Assembly (NCBI RefSeq): GCF_014023275.1
Contig: NZ_CP054698.1
Location: forward strand, 2,046,001 to 2,110,000
DNA: 64,000 nt
Reading direction: 5' to 3'
DNA from: Nostoc edaphicum CCNP1411
GTDB taxonomy: Bacteria; Cyanobacteriota; Cyanobacteriia; Cyanobacteriales; Nostocaceae
In this document: piece after piece, positions 27,855-35,412 of the stretch
How the letters are laid out: each line of letters begins with the position of its first letter
Position numbering within the stretch: the stretch's first letter is position 1
Position numbers and translations under genes: made by a program
The notes under the pieces: model-generated
What the model saw: only the letters and a program-made list of their open reading frames with translations
Database searches by the model: none
Told to the model about the DNA's origin: nothing

Positions 27855-27884
27855 AGCCAGGGCAAAGGCTGGTGCTAATTACGA

Positions 27885-30572
27885 TTAAACAACTACAAAA
27901 TTGTTTTTGCTTAATGACAATCCGGCAGATAATTGTGCAAATTTTACCTGAGCAAATCCACCCGCACTACCATCTTGGTCAAAGTACAGTGCACCTGTAA
28001 TATTGTCATAGATAAATCGTTGATTGCTTGTCGTTGCAGACGTTCCAAGGGTAAACTGACTAGCCGAAAGTGAAGGTATTGATAACCCACCACCAAAACC
28101 AGTAGCCGATACCTGAATCAGTTCATTAGTGGCGTTGAAGTCATAAAGACGATCAACACCTTGCTTGTAACTACTGAAGGTAAATGTATCAATACCATCT
28201 CCTCCATAGAGGGTGTCATTGCCAAAACCACCTGTGAGGTAGTCATTTCCAGAACCACCATTAAGAGTGTTATTGCCTAATGCACCGTATGCGGAGAGAG
28301 TATCATTGCCATCACCCCCAAACAGGAGGTTCTTGCCTGTTGAGTAATCAACAATTAACTTATCGCCACCAGCACCACCATTAAGGGTGTTATTGCCTGA
28401 TGCTCTGCGATAAACTCCTTCGCCGTAGTTGCCGTCCTTATCGTATTGGTAACCAGAGGCGGATAGATAATCATTGCCACTGTCTCCAGAGAGCAGATTA
28501 TTGCCTGATGAATAGTCAACATTCAAGTTATCGTCACCAGCACCACCGTTAAGAGTGTTATTGCCAGTGGTGTTATAAAAAGATCCTCCGAAGCCGTAGC
28601 CATAGCTAGAGCCGGAGAGAGTATCATTCCCATCGCCACCAGAGAGCAGATTAGCACCTCGTGAATGGTTAACATTCAAGTAATCTTTACCAGCACCACC
28701 GTTGAGGGTGTTATTACCACTGGTGTTATCAAACCTGTAGCCCTCGAACTCAGAGGCAAAGAGAGAATCATTACCATCCCCACCAGAAAGCAGGTTATTC
28801 CCTGTCGAAATATTCGCACTCAAGTAATCGTCACCAGCACCACCGTTGAGGGTGTTATTACCACTGGCAAGATTGACGGAGAGATTATCTTTGTCATCGC
28901 CACCATCCAGTAAATTATCGCCTGTTGAAAAGAAAGCACTTAAGCTATCATTACCAGCGCCACCTTTAAGGGTGTTATTACCAGACACTTCAGGATCGTA
29001 GTAGCCACCAGAGACAGAGAGATAATCATTACCATTGCCACCATCCAGTAGGTTATCGCCTGCTGAACCGTCAGCACTCAAGCTATCATTACCAGCGCCA
29101 CCTTTAAGGGTGTTATTGCCAGACACCACATCGCCATAGTAGTCACCTAATGCCGAGAGAGTATCATTGCCATCACCACCAGAGAGTAGATTATTGCCTG
29201 GTGAAGAGTCAACATTTAAGATATCGTTACCACTACCACCGTCGAGAGAGTCATTCCCTCTACCACCAAAGAGGGTATCATTTCCCGTACCACCAATGAG
29301 AGTATCATTACCATCGCCCCCAGAAAGCAGGTTATTGCCTGTTGAACCGCTAGCAATCAAGTAATCATCACCAGCACCACCATTGAGGGTGTTCTTGCCA
29401 GATGAGCGAGAGTCGTATGTAGAGGAGAGGTTGCGGGGTTCATACGGGTCTTCGTAGGGAGTGTATTTGTAGTAGCCAGAGATGGAGAGAGAATCATTTC
29501 CATCACCACCCTCCAGTAGGTTGTCGCCTGTTGAACCGCTAGCAATCAAGTAATCATCACCAGCACCACCATTGAGGGTGTTCTTGCCAGATGAGCGAGA
29601 GTCGTCATTAAAGTAGCCGTTTCCTTCGTAGTAGCCAGAGATGGAGAGAGAATCATTTCCATCGCCCCCAAAAAGCAGGTTATTGCCTGTTGAACCGCTA
29701 GCATTTAAGGTATCGTTACCAGCGCCACCGTTGAGGGTGTTCTTGCCAGACGAGCGAAAGTCATACCCGTCTGGGTAGTTGACTTCCACGTAGCCAGAGA
29801 CGGAGAGAGAATCATTGCCATCGCCTCCAGAGAGCAAATTATCCCCTGTTGAACTGTTAGCACTCAAGTTATCGTCACCAGTACCACCAAGGAGAGTATT
29901 ATTGCCTTCACCACCAAGGAGGGTATCATTCCCCGCACCACCTCTCAAAAGGTCGTTGCCACTTTTACCGTCGATTTTGTCATTACCCCCCTGACCATTG
30001 ATGACATCATTGGAGTCGTCTAAACCTGTAATGTTATTGGATAGATCATTGAGGAAAGTCACCCTGTTCTTGTTGCTCAGACTAGTCTCAGTGGAGTTGA
30101 CATCGAGGACATCAAAGCTGTCGGTGATGCTGGTTTGCCCATCAAACAGGATATTGCCAATAGCTGGTCTTGCACCAGAAGCATTCAGATTTTCTAAGTT
30201 TTCTAATTTGAAGTTGTTGAGGAGAACTTTGGCACCATCCACCCCTTCAAAGGTGATTTCTAGATTGCTGCCATTCTGGGTAAGCAGTAGATTTCGGGCA
30301 CTCAAGCCAGCACCTTGGAATTTGATGGTATCCACTTCGGCAATGACTGCTGCTGTTGGATTTGTTCCTTTACCTATGCCACCAAAATCGGTGATGGTAT
30401 CAGTACCGTCGCCCAAGTTATAAACAAATTTATCCTTGCCACCGCCACCAGTCAGGATATCATTACCCTTCTTGGCTGTGATTATATCGTTACCTGCTTT
30501 ACCGTTAATTGTATCCGCGCCGTTACTGCCCAGTAGAGCATCATTACCGTTAGTTCCAATGATATTTGCCAT
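27885..30572 (-). CDS. RTX (hemolysin-type) calcium-binding repeat protein 1
   Basis: An 895-residue protein. It starts MANIIGTNGNDALLGSNGADTI with nonapeptide RTX repeats (GGxGxDxLx), then a segment (80-185) without repeats. A long array of composite units of about 40-50 residues follows, such as SGKNTLNGGAGDDYLIASGSTGDNLLEGGDGNDSL. The C-terminal 100 residues (GIDTFTFSSYKQGVDRLYDFNATNELIQVS) form the usual domain of type I-secreted RTX proteins. There is no N-terminal signal peptide. Such proteins fold on Ca2+ outside the cell. No type I secretion genes adjoin it. Parts of the array are near-identical at DNA level, which points to recent internal duplication. Confidence 0.9.
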   Translation of the reverse strand: MANIIGTNGNDALLGSNGADTINGKAGNDIITAKKGNDILTGGGGKDKFVYNLGDGTDTITDFGGIGKGTNPTAAVIAEVDTIKFQGAGLSARNLLLTQNGSNLEITFEGVDGAKVLLNNFKLENLENLNASGARPAIGNILFDGQTSITDSFDVLDVNSTETSLSNKNRVTFLNDLSNNITGLDDSNDVINGQGGNDKIDGKSGNDLLRGGAGNDTLLGGEGNNTLLGGTGDDNLSANSSTGDNLLSGGDGNDSLSVSGYVEVNYPDGYDFRSSGKNTLNGGAGNDTLNASGSTGNNLLFGGDGNDSLSISGYYEGNGYFNDDSRSSGKNTLNGGAGDDYLIASGSTGDNLLEGGDGNDSLSISGYYKYTPYEDPYEPRNLSSTYDSRSSGKNTLNGGAGDDYLIASGSTGNNLLSGGDGNDTLIGGTGNDTLFGGRGNDSLDGGSGNDILNVDSSPGNNLLSGGDGNDTLSALGDYYGDVVSGNNTLKGGAGNDSLSADGSAGDNLLDGGNGNDYLSVSGGYYDPEVSGNNTLKGGAGNDSLSAFFSTGDNLLDGGDDKDNLSVNLASGNNTLNGGAGDDYLSANISTGNNLLSGGDGNDSLFASEFEGYRFDNTSGNNTLNGGAGKDYLNVNHSRGANLLSGGDGNDTLSGSSYGYGFGGSFYNTTGNNTLNGGAGDDNLNVDYSSGNNLLSGDSGNDYLSASGYQYDKDGNYGEGVYRRASGNNTLNGGAGGDKLIVDYSTGKNLLFGGDGNDTLSAYGALGNNTLNGGSGNDYLTGGFGNDTLYGGDGIDTFTFSSYKQGVDRLYDFNATNELIQVSATGFGGGLSIPSLSASQFTLGTSATTSNQRFIYDNITGALYFDQDGSAGGFAQVKFAQLSAGLSLSKNNFVVV

Positions 30573-30861
30573 AACTTTTACCTTCCTAAATCAGTTTTTT
30601 CAGTAATTTTTAGTTCTCAGCGCTGAATTAGTGCGTTTTAAAACACAAGAATTCGCCGAGAATTGACGCTTTCGGAATAATTTGATGTCATCCTTGAAGG
30701 ACGCTAATTTTTCTCAAAAATCCACTCTGTTGACTAGCTTGCAAGTGACACTTATCAAAGTCTCACAAGCTGTACAAAGTCATGACCATGTAGATGTACT
30801 CAAATAGGTTGTTTCAGTTGTCAGTCTTTTTAGAACCATCCTTGATAGAATAGTTGCAGCT

Positions 30862-30975
30862 ATGCCCAACTTAGGAATCGCTGAAAAACGTCGTCAAATC
30901 AAGCTTAAATGCCTGAAACTCACACAACACCTTGACATAACTAGTCCTACTGTCTTGGAAATAGAGAACAGTTAA
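30862..30975 (+). pseudogene. Possible relic of an XRE-type helix-turn-helix gene
   Basis: The 37-codon frame contains RRQIKLKCLKLTQHLDITSPTVLEIENS. This resembles the LTQxxLxxxLGISxxTVxxIEN pattern of XRE regulators but is too short for a folded domain. No ribosome site is obvious. Confidence 0.3.
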
Positions 30976-31396
30976 CTATATATTGACAAGGAAAGGGATT
31001 TTTATACCCTTGTTGTGGGCTATTGCCTGTAAACGTTTCGCTTAAAAATAGAGAACATCTAAATAACCTGATACTAACTAAATACTGAATATTTACTTAG
31101 ATGTCTATAGCTAAAGAACTATCTTTGCATACTCTTTATATTATATGCCGAGAAATGTATGTGCTAGTAGTGTGTTCTTCACATTTTGAGAATTTATGGT
31201 CAAGAACTTGCAGACAGCAGCAGTCACAAAGAAGTTTGAGCAAAGGCTTTCAAGGCAGCTAACTTTGAGAATGCTCGAAGGATTGATCAGAAAAATACCT
31301 TATTTGCGATGATGAAGATCAAGCGATGCTTGGGTTGGGCTACGCCTACGCCTCGCGATGCATTGTATCTAAAACAAGAATTGTTGGAGGTTACTA

Positions 31397-31475
31397 AAGT
31401 TACAAACGCAGATATAACAAGAGCTAGCTAAGAATACTTGCAACCATCCGTACTCATGCAGCGTTCAAAAATAAT
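31397..31475 (+). pseudogene. Degenerate copy of the JAMM gene junction
   Basis: TACAAACGCAGATATAAC followed by AGCTAAGAATACTTGCAACC aligns with TACAAACGCAGAGATGAT and AGCCAAGAACACTTGCAAAC at 31940-31990. The latter spans the end of an upstream frame and the first codons of the JAMM protease. The start codon is lost. Confidence 0.55.
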
Positions 31476-31480
31476 ACATG

Positions 31481-31506
31481 GCGTTGCATATTTGCGGGAT
31501 GATTTT
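31481..31506. repeat. Dispersed 26-mer, second copy at 35053-35078
   Basis: The string begins GCGTTGCATATTTGCGGGAT and matches 24 of 26 bases at 35053-35078. Both copies lie in non-coding DNA. Confidence 0.7.
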
Positions 31507-31532
31507 GCTAGTTTTGTGGGATGGGCCGAAAA

Positions 31533-31744
31533 GCCACTGGTGTCAACTTAAGCCAAAAATAGCGTACTGATTGGGTGTTGTTCACCCGCCAGGGATTGTA
31601 AATCCCTGACTAATTGCTCAAGTCTACTGAAGTAGACTGAAAATTTTTGCGCTATGAAGTCCTCTTCAGAGGACTTTAGCTATGAGACAGGGATTTACAA
31701 TCCCTGGCGGACGTGCGGTTTCGCGTTAAGTTGACACCAGTGGC
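31533..31744. mobile_element. Nested perfect inverted-repeat element (212 bp, MITE-like)
   Basis: The outer ends GCCACTGGTGTCAACTTAA (31533-31551) and TTAAGTTGACACCAGTGGC (31726-31744) are exact 19-bp inverted repeats. Inside, a second exact 23-bp pair spans 31586-31608 and 31688-31710, starting CCGCCAGGGATTGTAAATCC. Two inner hairpins follow: AGTCTACT GA AGTAGACT (31621-31638) and AAGTCCTCT TC AGAGGACTT (31657-31676). No transposase is encoded and no clear target duplication is seen. Related outer-end sequences recur at 38249-38296. Confidence 0.7.
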
Positions 31745-31795
31745 ATCTTGCCCGTCCCTTGTATTTCAGGGCGAGACGCCCACCCTACAGGAATC

Positions 31796-31958
31796 ACATC
31801 CCTTGATTCAGCAACGCCTAATACATATTGTCCTTTTTGAACGTTGTGATGCCTGGATTCGTCTACAGCTAAACTATGATCATGATGTCCAGGTTAGATA
31901 TATTAAATATCTGTGCAATAATCGCGATCGCTTACCAAAATTACAAACGCAGAGATGA
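31796..31958 (+). pseudogene. Possible 3' remnant of a gene upstream of the JAMM protease
   Basis: The frame reads HPLIQQRLIHIVLFERCDAW and ends NNRDRLPKLQTQR. Its stop overlaps the JAMM start as ATGA. The copy at 31397 also ends KLQTQI and a stop, so this end was once a real coding junction. The upstream part is replaced by repeat DNA. Its family is not recognised. Confidence 0.35.
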
Positions 31959-32413
31959 TCAGATTTAGCCAAGAACACTTGCAAACCATCCGCAGCCATG
32001 CCGAAAGCACCTATCCAGACGAGTGTTGCGGTATAATTTTGGGCTATCTGGTTAATGAGGGCAAAACTGTGGTAGAAGTCATGCCAACAGAAAATGCCTG
32101 GAATGCAGAAGCGGTTGCTGAGTTTCCAGGGGAACGTACAACAGAAAGTAAAAGACGGCAATATACGATCGCACCCGAAGTTATGCTAAAAACACAAAAG
32201 GAAGCACGCGATCGCTCACTGAATATTATCGGCATTTTCCACTCCCATCCAGATCATCCTGCTATCCCTTCAGAATGCGATCGCCTATATGCTTGGCAAG
32301 GATACTCGTATATAATAGTTTCCGTCCAAAACGGTAAAGCTGGAGAACTTCAAAGCTGGAGCCTTAATGATACTCATCAGTTCCAAGCAGAGAAAATTGA
32401 AAATATAATTTAA
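31955..32413 (+). CDS. JAMM/MPN+ (M67) zinc metallopeptidase
   Basis: This 152-residue single-domain protein has the full JAMM signature: Glu23 in DECCGIILG, HSHP at residues 96-99, Ser106 and Asp109 in the HxHPxxxxxxSxxD arrangement. Bacterial stand-alone JAMM proteases of this type (Mec+/QbsD-like) trim the C-terminus of ubiquitin-like sulfur carrier proteins, or release cysteine from them. The next gene on the same strand is a MoeB-rhodanese, the matching activating enzyme, 139 bases away. The carrier protein itself is not in the window. Confidence 0.92.
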   Translation: MIRFSQEHLQTIRSHAESTYPDECCGIILGYLVNEGKTVVEVMPTENAWNAEAVAEFPGERTTESKRRQYTIAPEVMLKTQKEARDRSLNIIGIFHSHPDHPAIPSECDRLYAWQGYSYIIVSVQNGKAGELQSWSLNDTHQFQAEKIENII

Positions 32414-32552
32414 CTGTTTAGTTTAAAGACATTCACTCGTAACGGTTTTAGCCGCTACCACGGATGAAAATTCATCTTCCCCACTAGACATCTCCATAAC
32501 AGATACAGTTTTTCGATAGGATAATATTCCGCTCTCCCAGATCATAACTGCT

Positions 32553-33725
32553 ATGCTCAACCCCAATCTGGACGAAATCCAGTTGACCAAAGACGATTAC
32601 GAACGCTACTCCCGACACCTGATTTTACCGGAAGTAGGACTAGAAGGACAGAAACGCCTGAAAGCCGCCAGTGTATTGTGTATCGGTACAGGTGGACTAG
32701 GTTCACCACTACTTTTATATCTGGCGGCGGCGGGTATTGGACGCATTGGGATTGTCGATTTCGATGTTGTCGATACTTCTAATCTGCAACGCCAAGTAAT
32801 CCACGGGACATCTTGGGTGGGTAAACCCAAGATTGAATCGGCAAAAAACCGCATTCACGAGATTAACCCCTATTGTCAGGTTGATTTATACGAAACTCGC
32901 TTAACTTCCGAAAACGCCCTGGAAATTCTTCAACCTTACGATATCGTCGTGGATGGTACTGATAACTTCCCCACCAGATATCTAGTTAACGACGCTTGCG
33001 TATTGCTGAATAAGCCCAACGTCTACGGTTCAATTTTACGCTTTGAAGGGCAAGCTACTGTATTTAACTACGAAGGTGGGCCGAATTATCGTGACCTTTT
33101 CCCAGAACCACCACCACCAGGAATGGTTCCTTCTTGTGCAGAGGGTGGCGTATTGGGAATTTTGCCAGGAATTATTGGTTTAATCCAAGCAACTGAAGCT
33201 GTCAAAATTGTTCTAGGACAAGGTAACACTCTCAATGGACGATTGCTGTTATACAACGCCTTAGATATGAAATTTCGGGAGTTGAAACTCCGTCCTAACC
33301 CAATTCGCCCAGTGATTGAAAAGCTGGTAGACTACGAAGAATTCTGCGGAATTCCACAAGCTAAGGCAGAGGAGGCAAAACAGCAGATGGAAAGTCAAGA
33401 AATGACCGTTAAGGATTTGAAGGAATTGCTGGATAGTGGTGCAAAGGATTTTGTACTGCTGGATGTCCGCAACCCTAATGAGTACGACATTGCCAAGATT
33501 CCGGGTTCAGTGTTGGTACCATTACCAGACATTGAAAATGGGAATGGCGTTGCCAAGGTGAAGGAAATATTGAACGGACACCGCTTAATTGCTCATTGTA
33601 AGATGGGCGGGCGATCGGCAAAAGCCCTCGCCATTCTCAAGGAAGCTGGGATTGTCGGGACTAATGTCAAAGGCGGAATTACCGCTTGGAGTCGAGAAAT
33701 CGATCCCTCAGTTCCAGAGTATTAG
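32553..33725 (+). CDS. moeB: MoeB/ThiF-type sulfur-carrier adenylyltransferase with C-terminal rhodanese domain
   Basis: A 390-residue protein. The E1-like domain fills about 1-260: ERYSRHLILPEVGLEGQKRL, nucleotide loop GTGGLGSPLLLYLAAAGIG, DFDVVDTSNLQRQ and DGTDNFPTRYLVNDA. The Cys of VPSCAEGGVLGILPG is in place. A rhodanese domain (280-390) has the active loop AHCKMGGRSAKAL. It adenylates the C-terminal Gly of a small carrier such as MoaD or ThiS and can supply sulfur. The first CxxC of the zinc site is missing (RPNPIRPVIEKL), while FCG remains. It forms a functional pair with the JAMM gene. Confidence 0.93.
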   Translation: MLNPNLDEIQLTKDDYERYSRHLILPEVGLEGQKRLKAASVLCIGTGGLGSPLLLYLAAAGIGRIGIVDFDVVDTSNLQRQVIHGTSWVGKPKIESAKNRIHEINPYCQVDLYETRLTSENALEILQPYDIVVDGTDNFPTRYLVNDACVLLNKPNVYGSILRFEGQATVFNYEGGPNYRDLFPEPPPPGMVPSCAEGGVLGILPGIIGLIQATEAVKIVLGQGNTLNGRLLLYNALDMKFRELKLRPNPIRPVIEKLVDYEEFCGIPQAKAEEAKQQMESQEMTVKDLKELLDSGAKDFVLLDVRNPNEYDIAKIPGSVLVPLPDIENGNGVAKVKEILNGHRLIAHCKMGGRSAKALAILKEAGIVGTNVKGGITAWSREIDPSVPEY

Positions 33726-33756
33726 GGCAGCGGGAAGGGGGAATGGGGAAAAATAC

Positions 33757-33808
33757 CAATTCCCAATTCCCCATTCCCCATTCCCCATTCCCCATTCCCC
33801 ATTCCCAT
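33757..33808. repeat. Heptanucleotide tandem of the TTCCCCA type
   Basis: Six to seven units of TTCCCCA or CCCAATT lie directly before the MFS gene. The upstream in-frame codons they form are not counted as coding. Confidence 0.8.
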
Positions 33809-33814
33809 CTCCTT

Positions 33815-35014
33815 ATGATTGCCTCAAAATCTCATCTCAATATTTTATGGGTGCAAGTTTGGGTGTTGGCAGCGGTACAGGGAGCAATTACCCTCACCTG
33901 GTTAATTTATAATATATATTTGCCACAACTTTTAACTCAGTTTGGTTTTCCCGCCTCTCTGGCAGTTGGCTTGGTGATAGTCGAAAATGCCTTGGGTGCA
34001 GTGCTGGAACCTGTGATGGGCGGACTTTCAGATCAAGCTAGGCGCTGGGTAGGGACTCGGTTTCCCTTCATCTCAGTAGGTATGATTCTCGCATCGGCTT
34101 TGTTCATTGCCATACCATGTGTTGTGAGTTTTATTCCAGCTACTACCGTGATGCGATCGCTATTACCTATAGTATTGGTAGCCTGGGCATTAGCAATGAC
34201 AATATTTCGTTCTCCAGCGATGTGCCTGTTGGGGATGTATTCTACACCAGCCCAGTTACCTTTAGCAGCAAGTGTTGTAACTTTAGCAGGTGGTGTAATT
34301 GGGGCTTTTAGACCGATAAGCCACAAGTTTATTCTCAGCTTAGGGCCAGTTTATACCTTTGCGATCGGTTCTTTCGTCATGCTGGCGGCGGCGGCTGTGT
34401 TGCGATTAGTCAATCCTCCAGAAGCACCTGTGGATAGACACCAAATAGAAGTAGTAAAGTTGCCGTTACAAAAATTGGCTTTGATTTTAGTAACTGGTTT
34501 TGGTGTAGCGTGGGGTATCCGATTTCTCTTTGATGTCTTGGGAAAAGTACTGAAAGCTCAACTGAATACTGATAATATTGATGTGCTTATGGTGTGGATC
34601 GGATTAGCGATCGCAATTGCCAGCATACCAGCAGGAATCTTCGCCGTCAAAATTGGTAATCGTCAAGCAATGCTTTGTGGGATCTGTGCAATCATTCCCT
34701 CGTTACTAATGATGATATCTGTGGGCGCACAAATTCCGATAATTCTATTAATCGTTGCTAGCTTTAGCTTAATTGTCAATGGGGCAATTCCTTTTGCTTT
34801 AGAACTAGTACCTCAGCGATGGGCGGGATTAGGAATTGGGATGTATTTTGGTGGATTTGCTTTAGCGATGAGTTTGTTTGGTGTTATATTTCCCAAGTTA
34901 CAAGCAATAACACCTTTTATCGGTGCAACTGGGGGTGCATTGGCATTTTTCGTAGCTGGTGTTTGTATTGCAGTAAGTGGCATTTTTGAAACGCAGAGGA
35001 ACGCAGAGGTTTAA
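33815..35014 (+). CDS. Major facilitator superfamily transporter
   Basis: This 399-residue membrane protein has about twelve helices. It begins at ATG 33815 (MIASKSHLNILWVQVW); the longer frame upstream is heptamer-repeat DNA. GAVLEPVMGGLSDQARRWVGTRFPFI corresponds to the GxxxDrxGrR loop 2-3 motif. It resembles sugar/cation symporter or SLC45-like members in the spacing and the FPFI after the Arg-rich loop, but the substrate is unknown. It lies 89 bases after moeB on the same strand with repeats between them, so cotranscription is uncertain. The following 350-base spacer (35015-35364) holds one dispersed 26-mer and AT-rich DNA. Confidence 0.85.
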   Translation: MIASKSHLNILWVQVWVLAAVQGAITLTWLIYNIYLPQLLTQFGFPASLAVGLVIVENALGAVLEPVMGGLSDQARRWVGTRFPFISVGMILASALFIAIPCVVSFIPATTVMRSLLPIVLVAWALAMTIFRSPAMCLLGMYSTPAQLPLAASVVTLAGGVIGAFRPISHKFILSLGPVYTFAIGSFVMLAAAAVLRLVNPPEAPVDRHQIEVVKLPLQKLALILVTGFGVAWGIRFLFDVLGKVLKAQLNTDNIDVLMVWIGLAIAIASIPAGIFAVKIGNRQAMLCGICAIIPSLLMMISVGAQIPIILLIVASFSLIVNGAIPFALELVPQRWAGLGIGMYFGGFALAMSLFGVIFPKLQAITPFIGATGGALAFFVAGVCIAVSGIFETQRNAEV

Positions 35015-35052
35015 TGCAATATCTTTGGCTTGATGAAATTTATCAAAATCTG

Positions 35053-35078
35053 GCGTTGCATAAATGCGGGATGATTTT
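35053..35078. repeat. Dispersed 26-mer, second copy
   Basis: This copy begins GCGTTGCATAAATGCGGGAT. It matches 31481-31506 at 24 of 26 positions and lies in the spacer before the beta-helix/AAA+ gene. Confidence 0.7.
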
Positions 35079-35412
35079 ATAGATTTTCTTTGCATCTTTG
35101 CGTGAGACATTCATCCCCTTATTCAGCAGCGCCGACTTTTTGAGTTACTGCTCCTATGAGCGTTTACGTTTAGATTCTCTGGCTGGGGATACTAAACCGG
35201 CTTTGTAATTTGTTTTGTTATTTTATACACAAAAAAATGTTAACCTTTTTAAAAGTTCCATTTTTAGCATAAACTTAATAAAGTATTATTTAATAATTTA
35301 TTGTATCTCGTAATAATCAATTACTTCTTTTAAAATTAGTCTCTAACCTGCCTGCAAAATAGACTTGGGTTGTTTTAAGCTTATATGTATTACTACGCTT
35401 AAAAAAAATCTT

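Larger units (their letters stand above)
30573..31712. other. Gene-poor stretch of 1.1 kb between RTX protein 1 and the JAMM region
   Basis: The segment holds the RTX promoter region, a 37-codon helix-turn-helix relic (30862), a degenerate copy of the JAMM gene junction (31397), a dispersed 26-mer (31481) and most of a nested inverted-repeat element (31533). A frame at 31197 encoding 38 residues is not recognised. No intact gene is supported. Confidence 0.6.

Noticed and set aside
29998..30423. Plus-strand frame opposite RTX protein 1
   Set aside because: It arises from the repeat codon pattern of the RTX gene; no start signal or domain is present.
31713..31795. Start of an open frame running into the JAMM gene
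   Set aside because: This part is inverted-repeat element and other repeat DNA; only the final section is kept as a possible gene remnant.
32414..32552. Possible molybdenum-cofactor riboswitch before moeB
   Set aside because: The spacer is short and I could not draw the required multi-stem structure.
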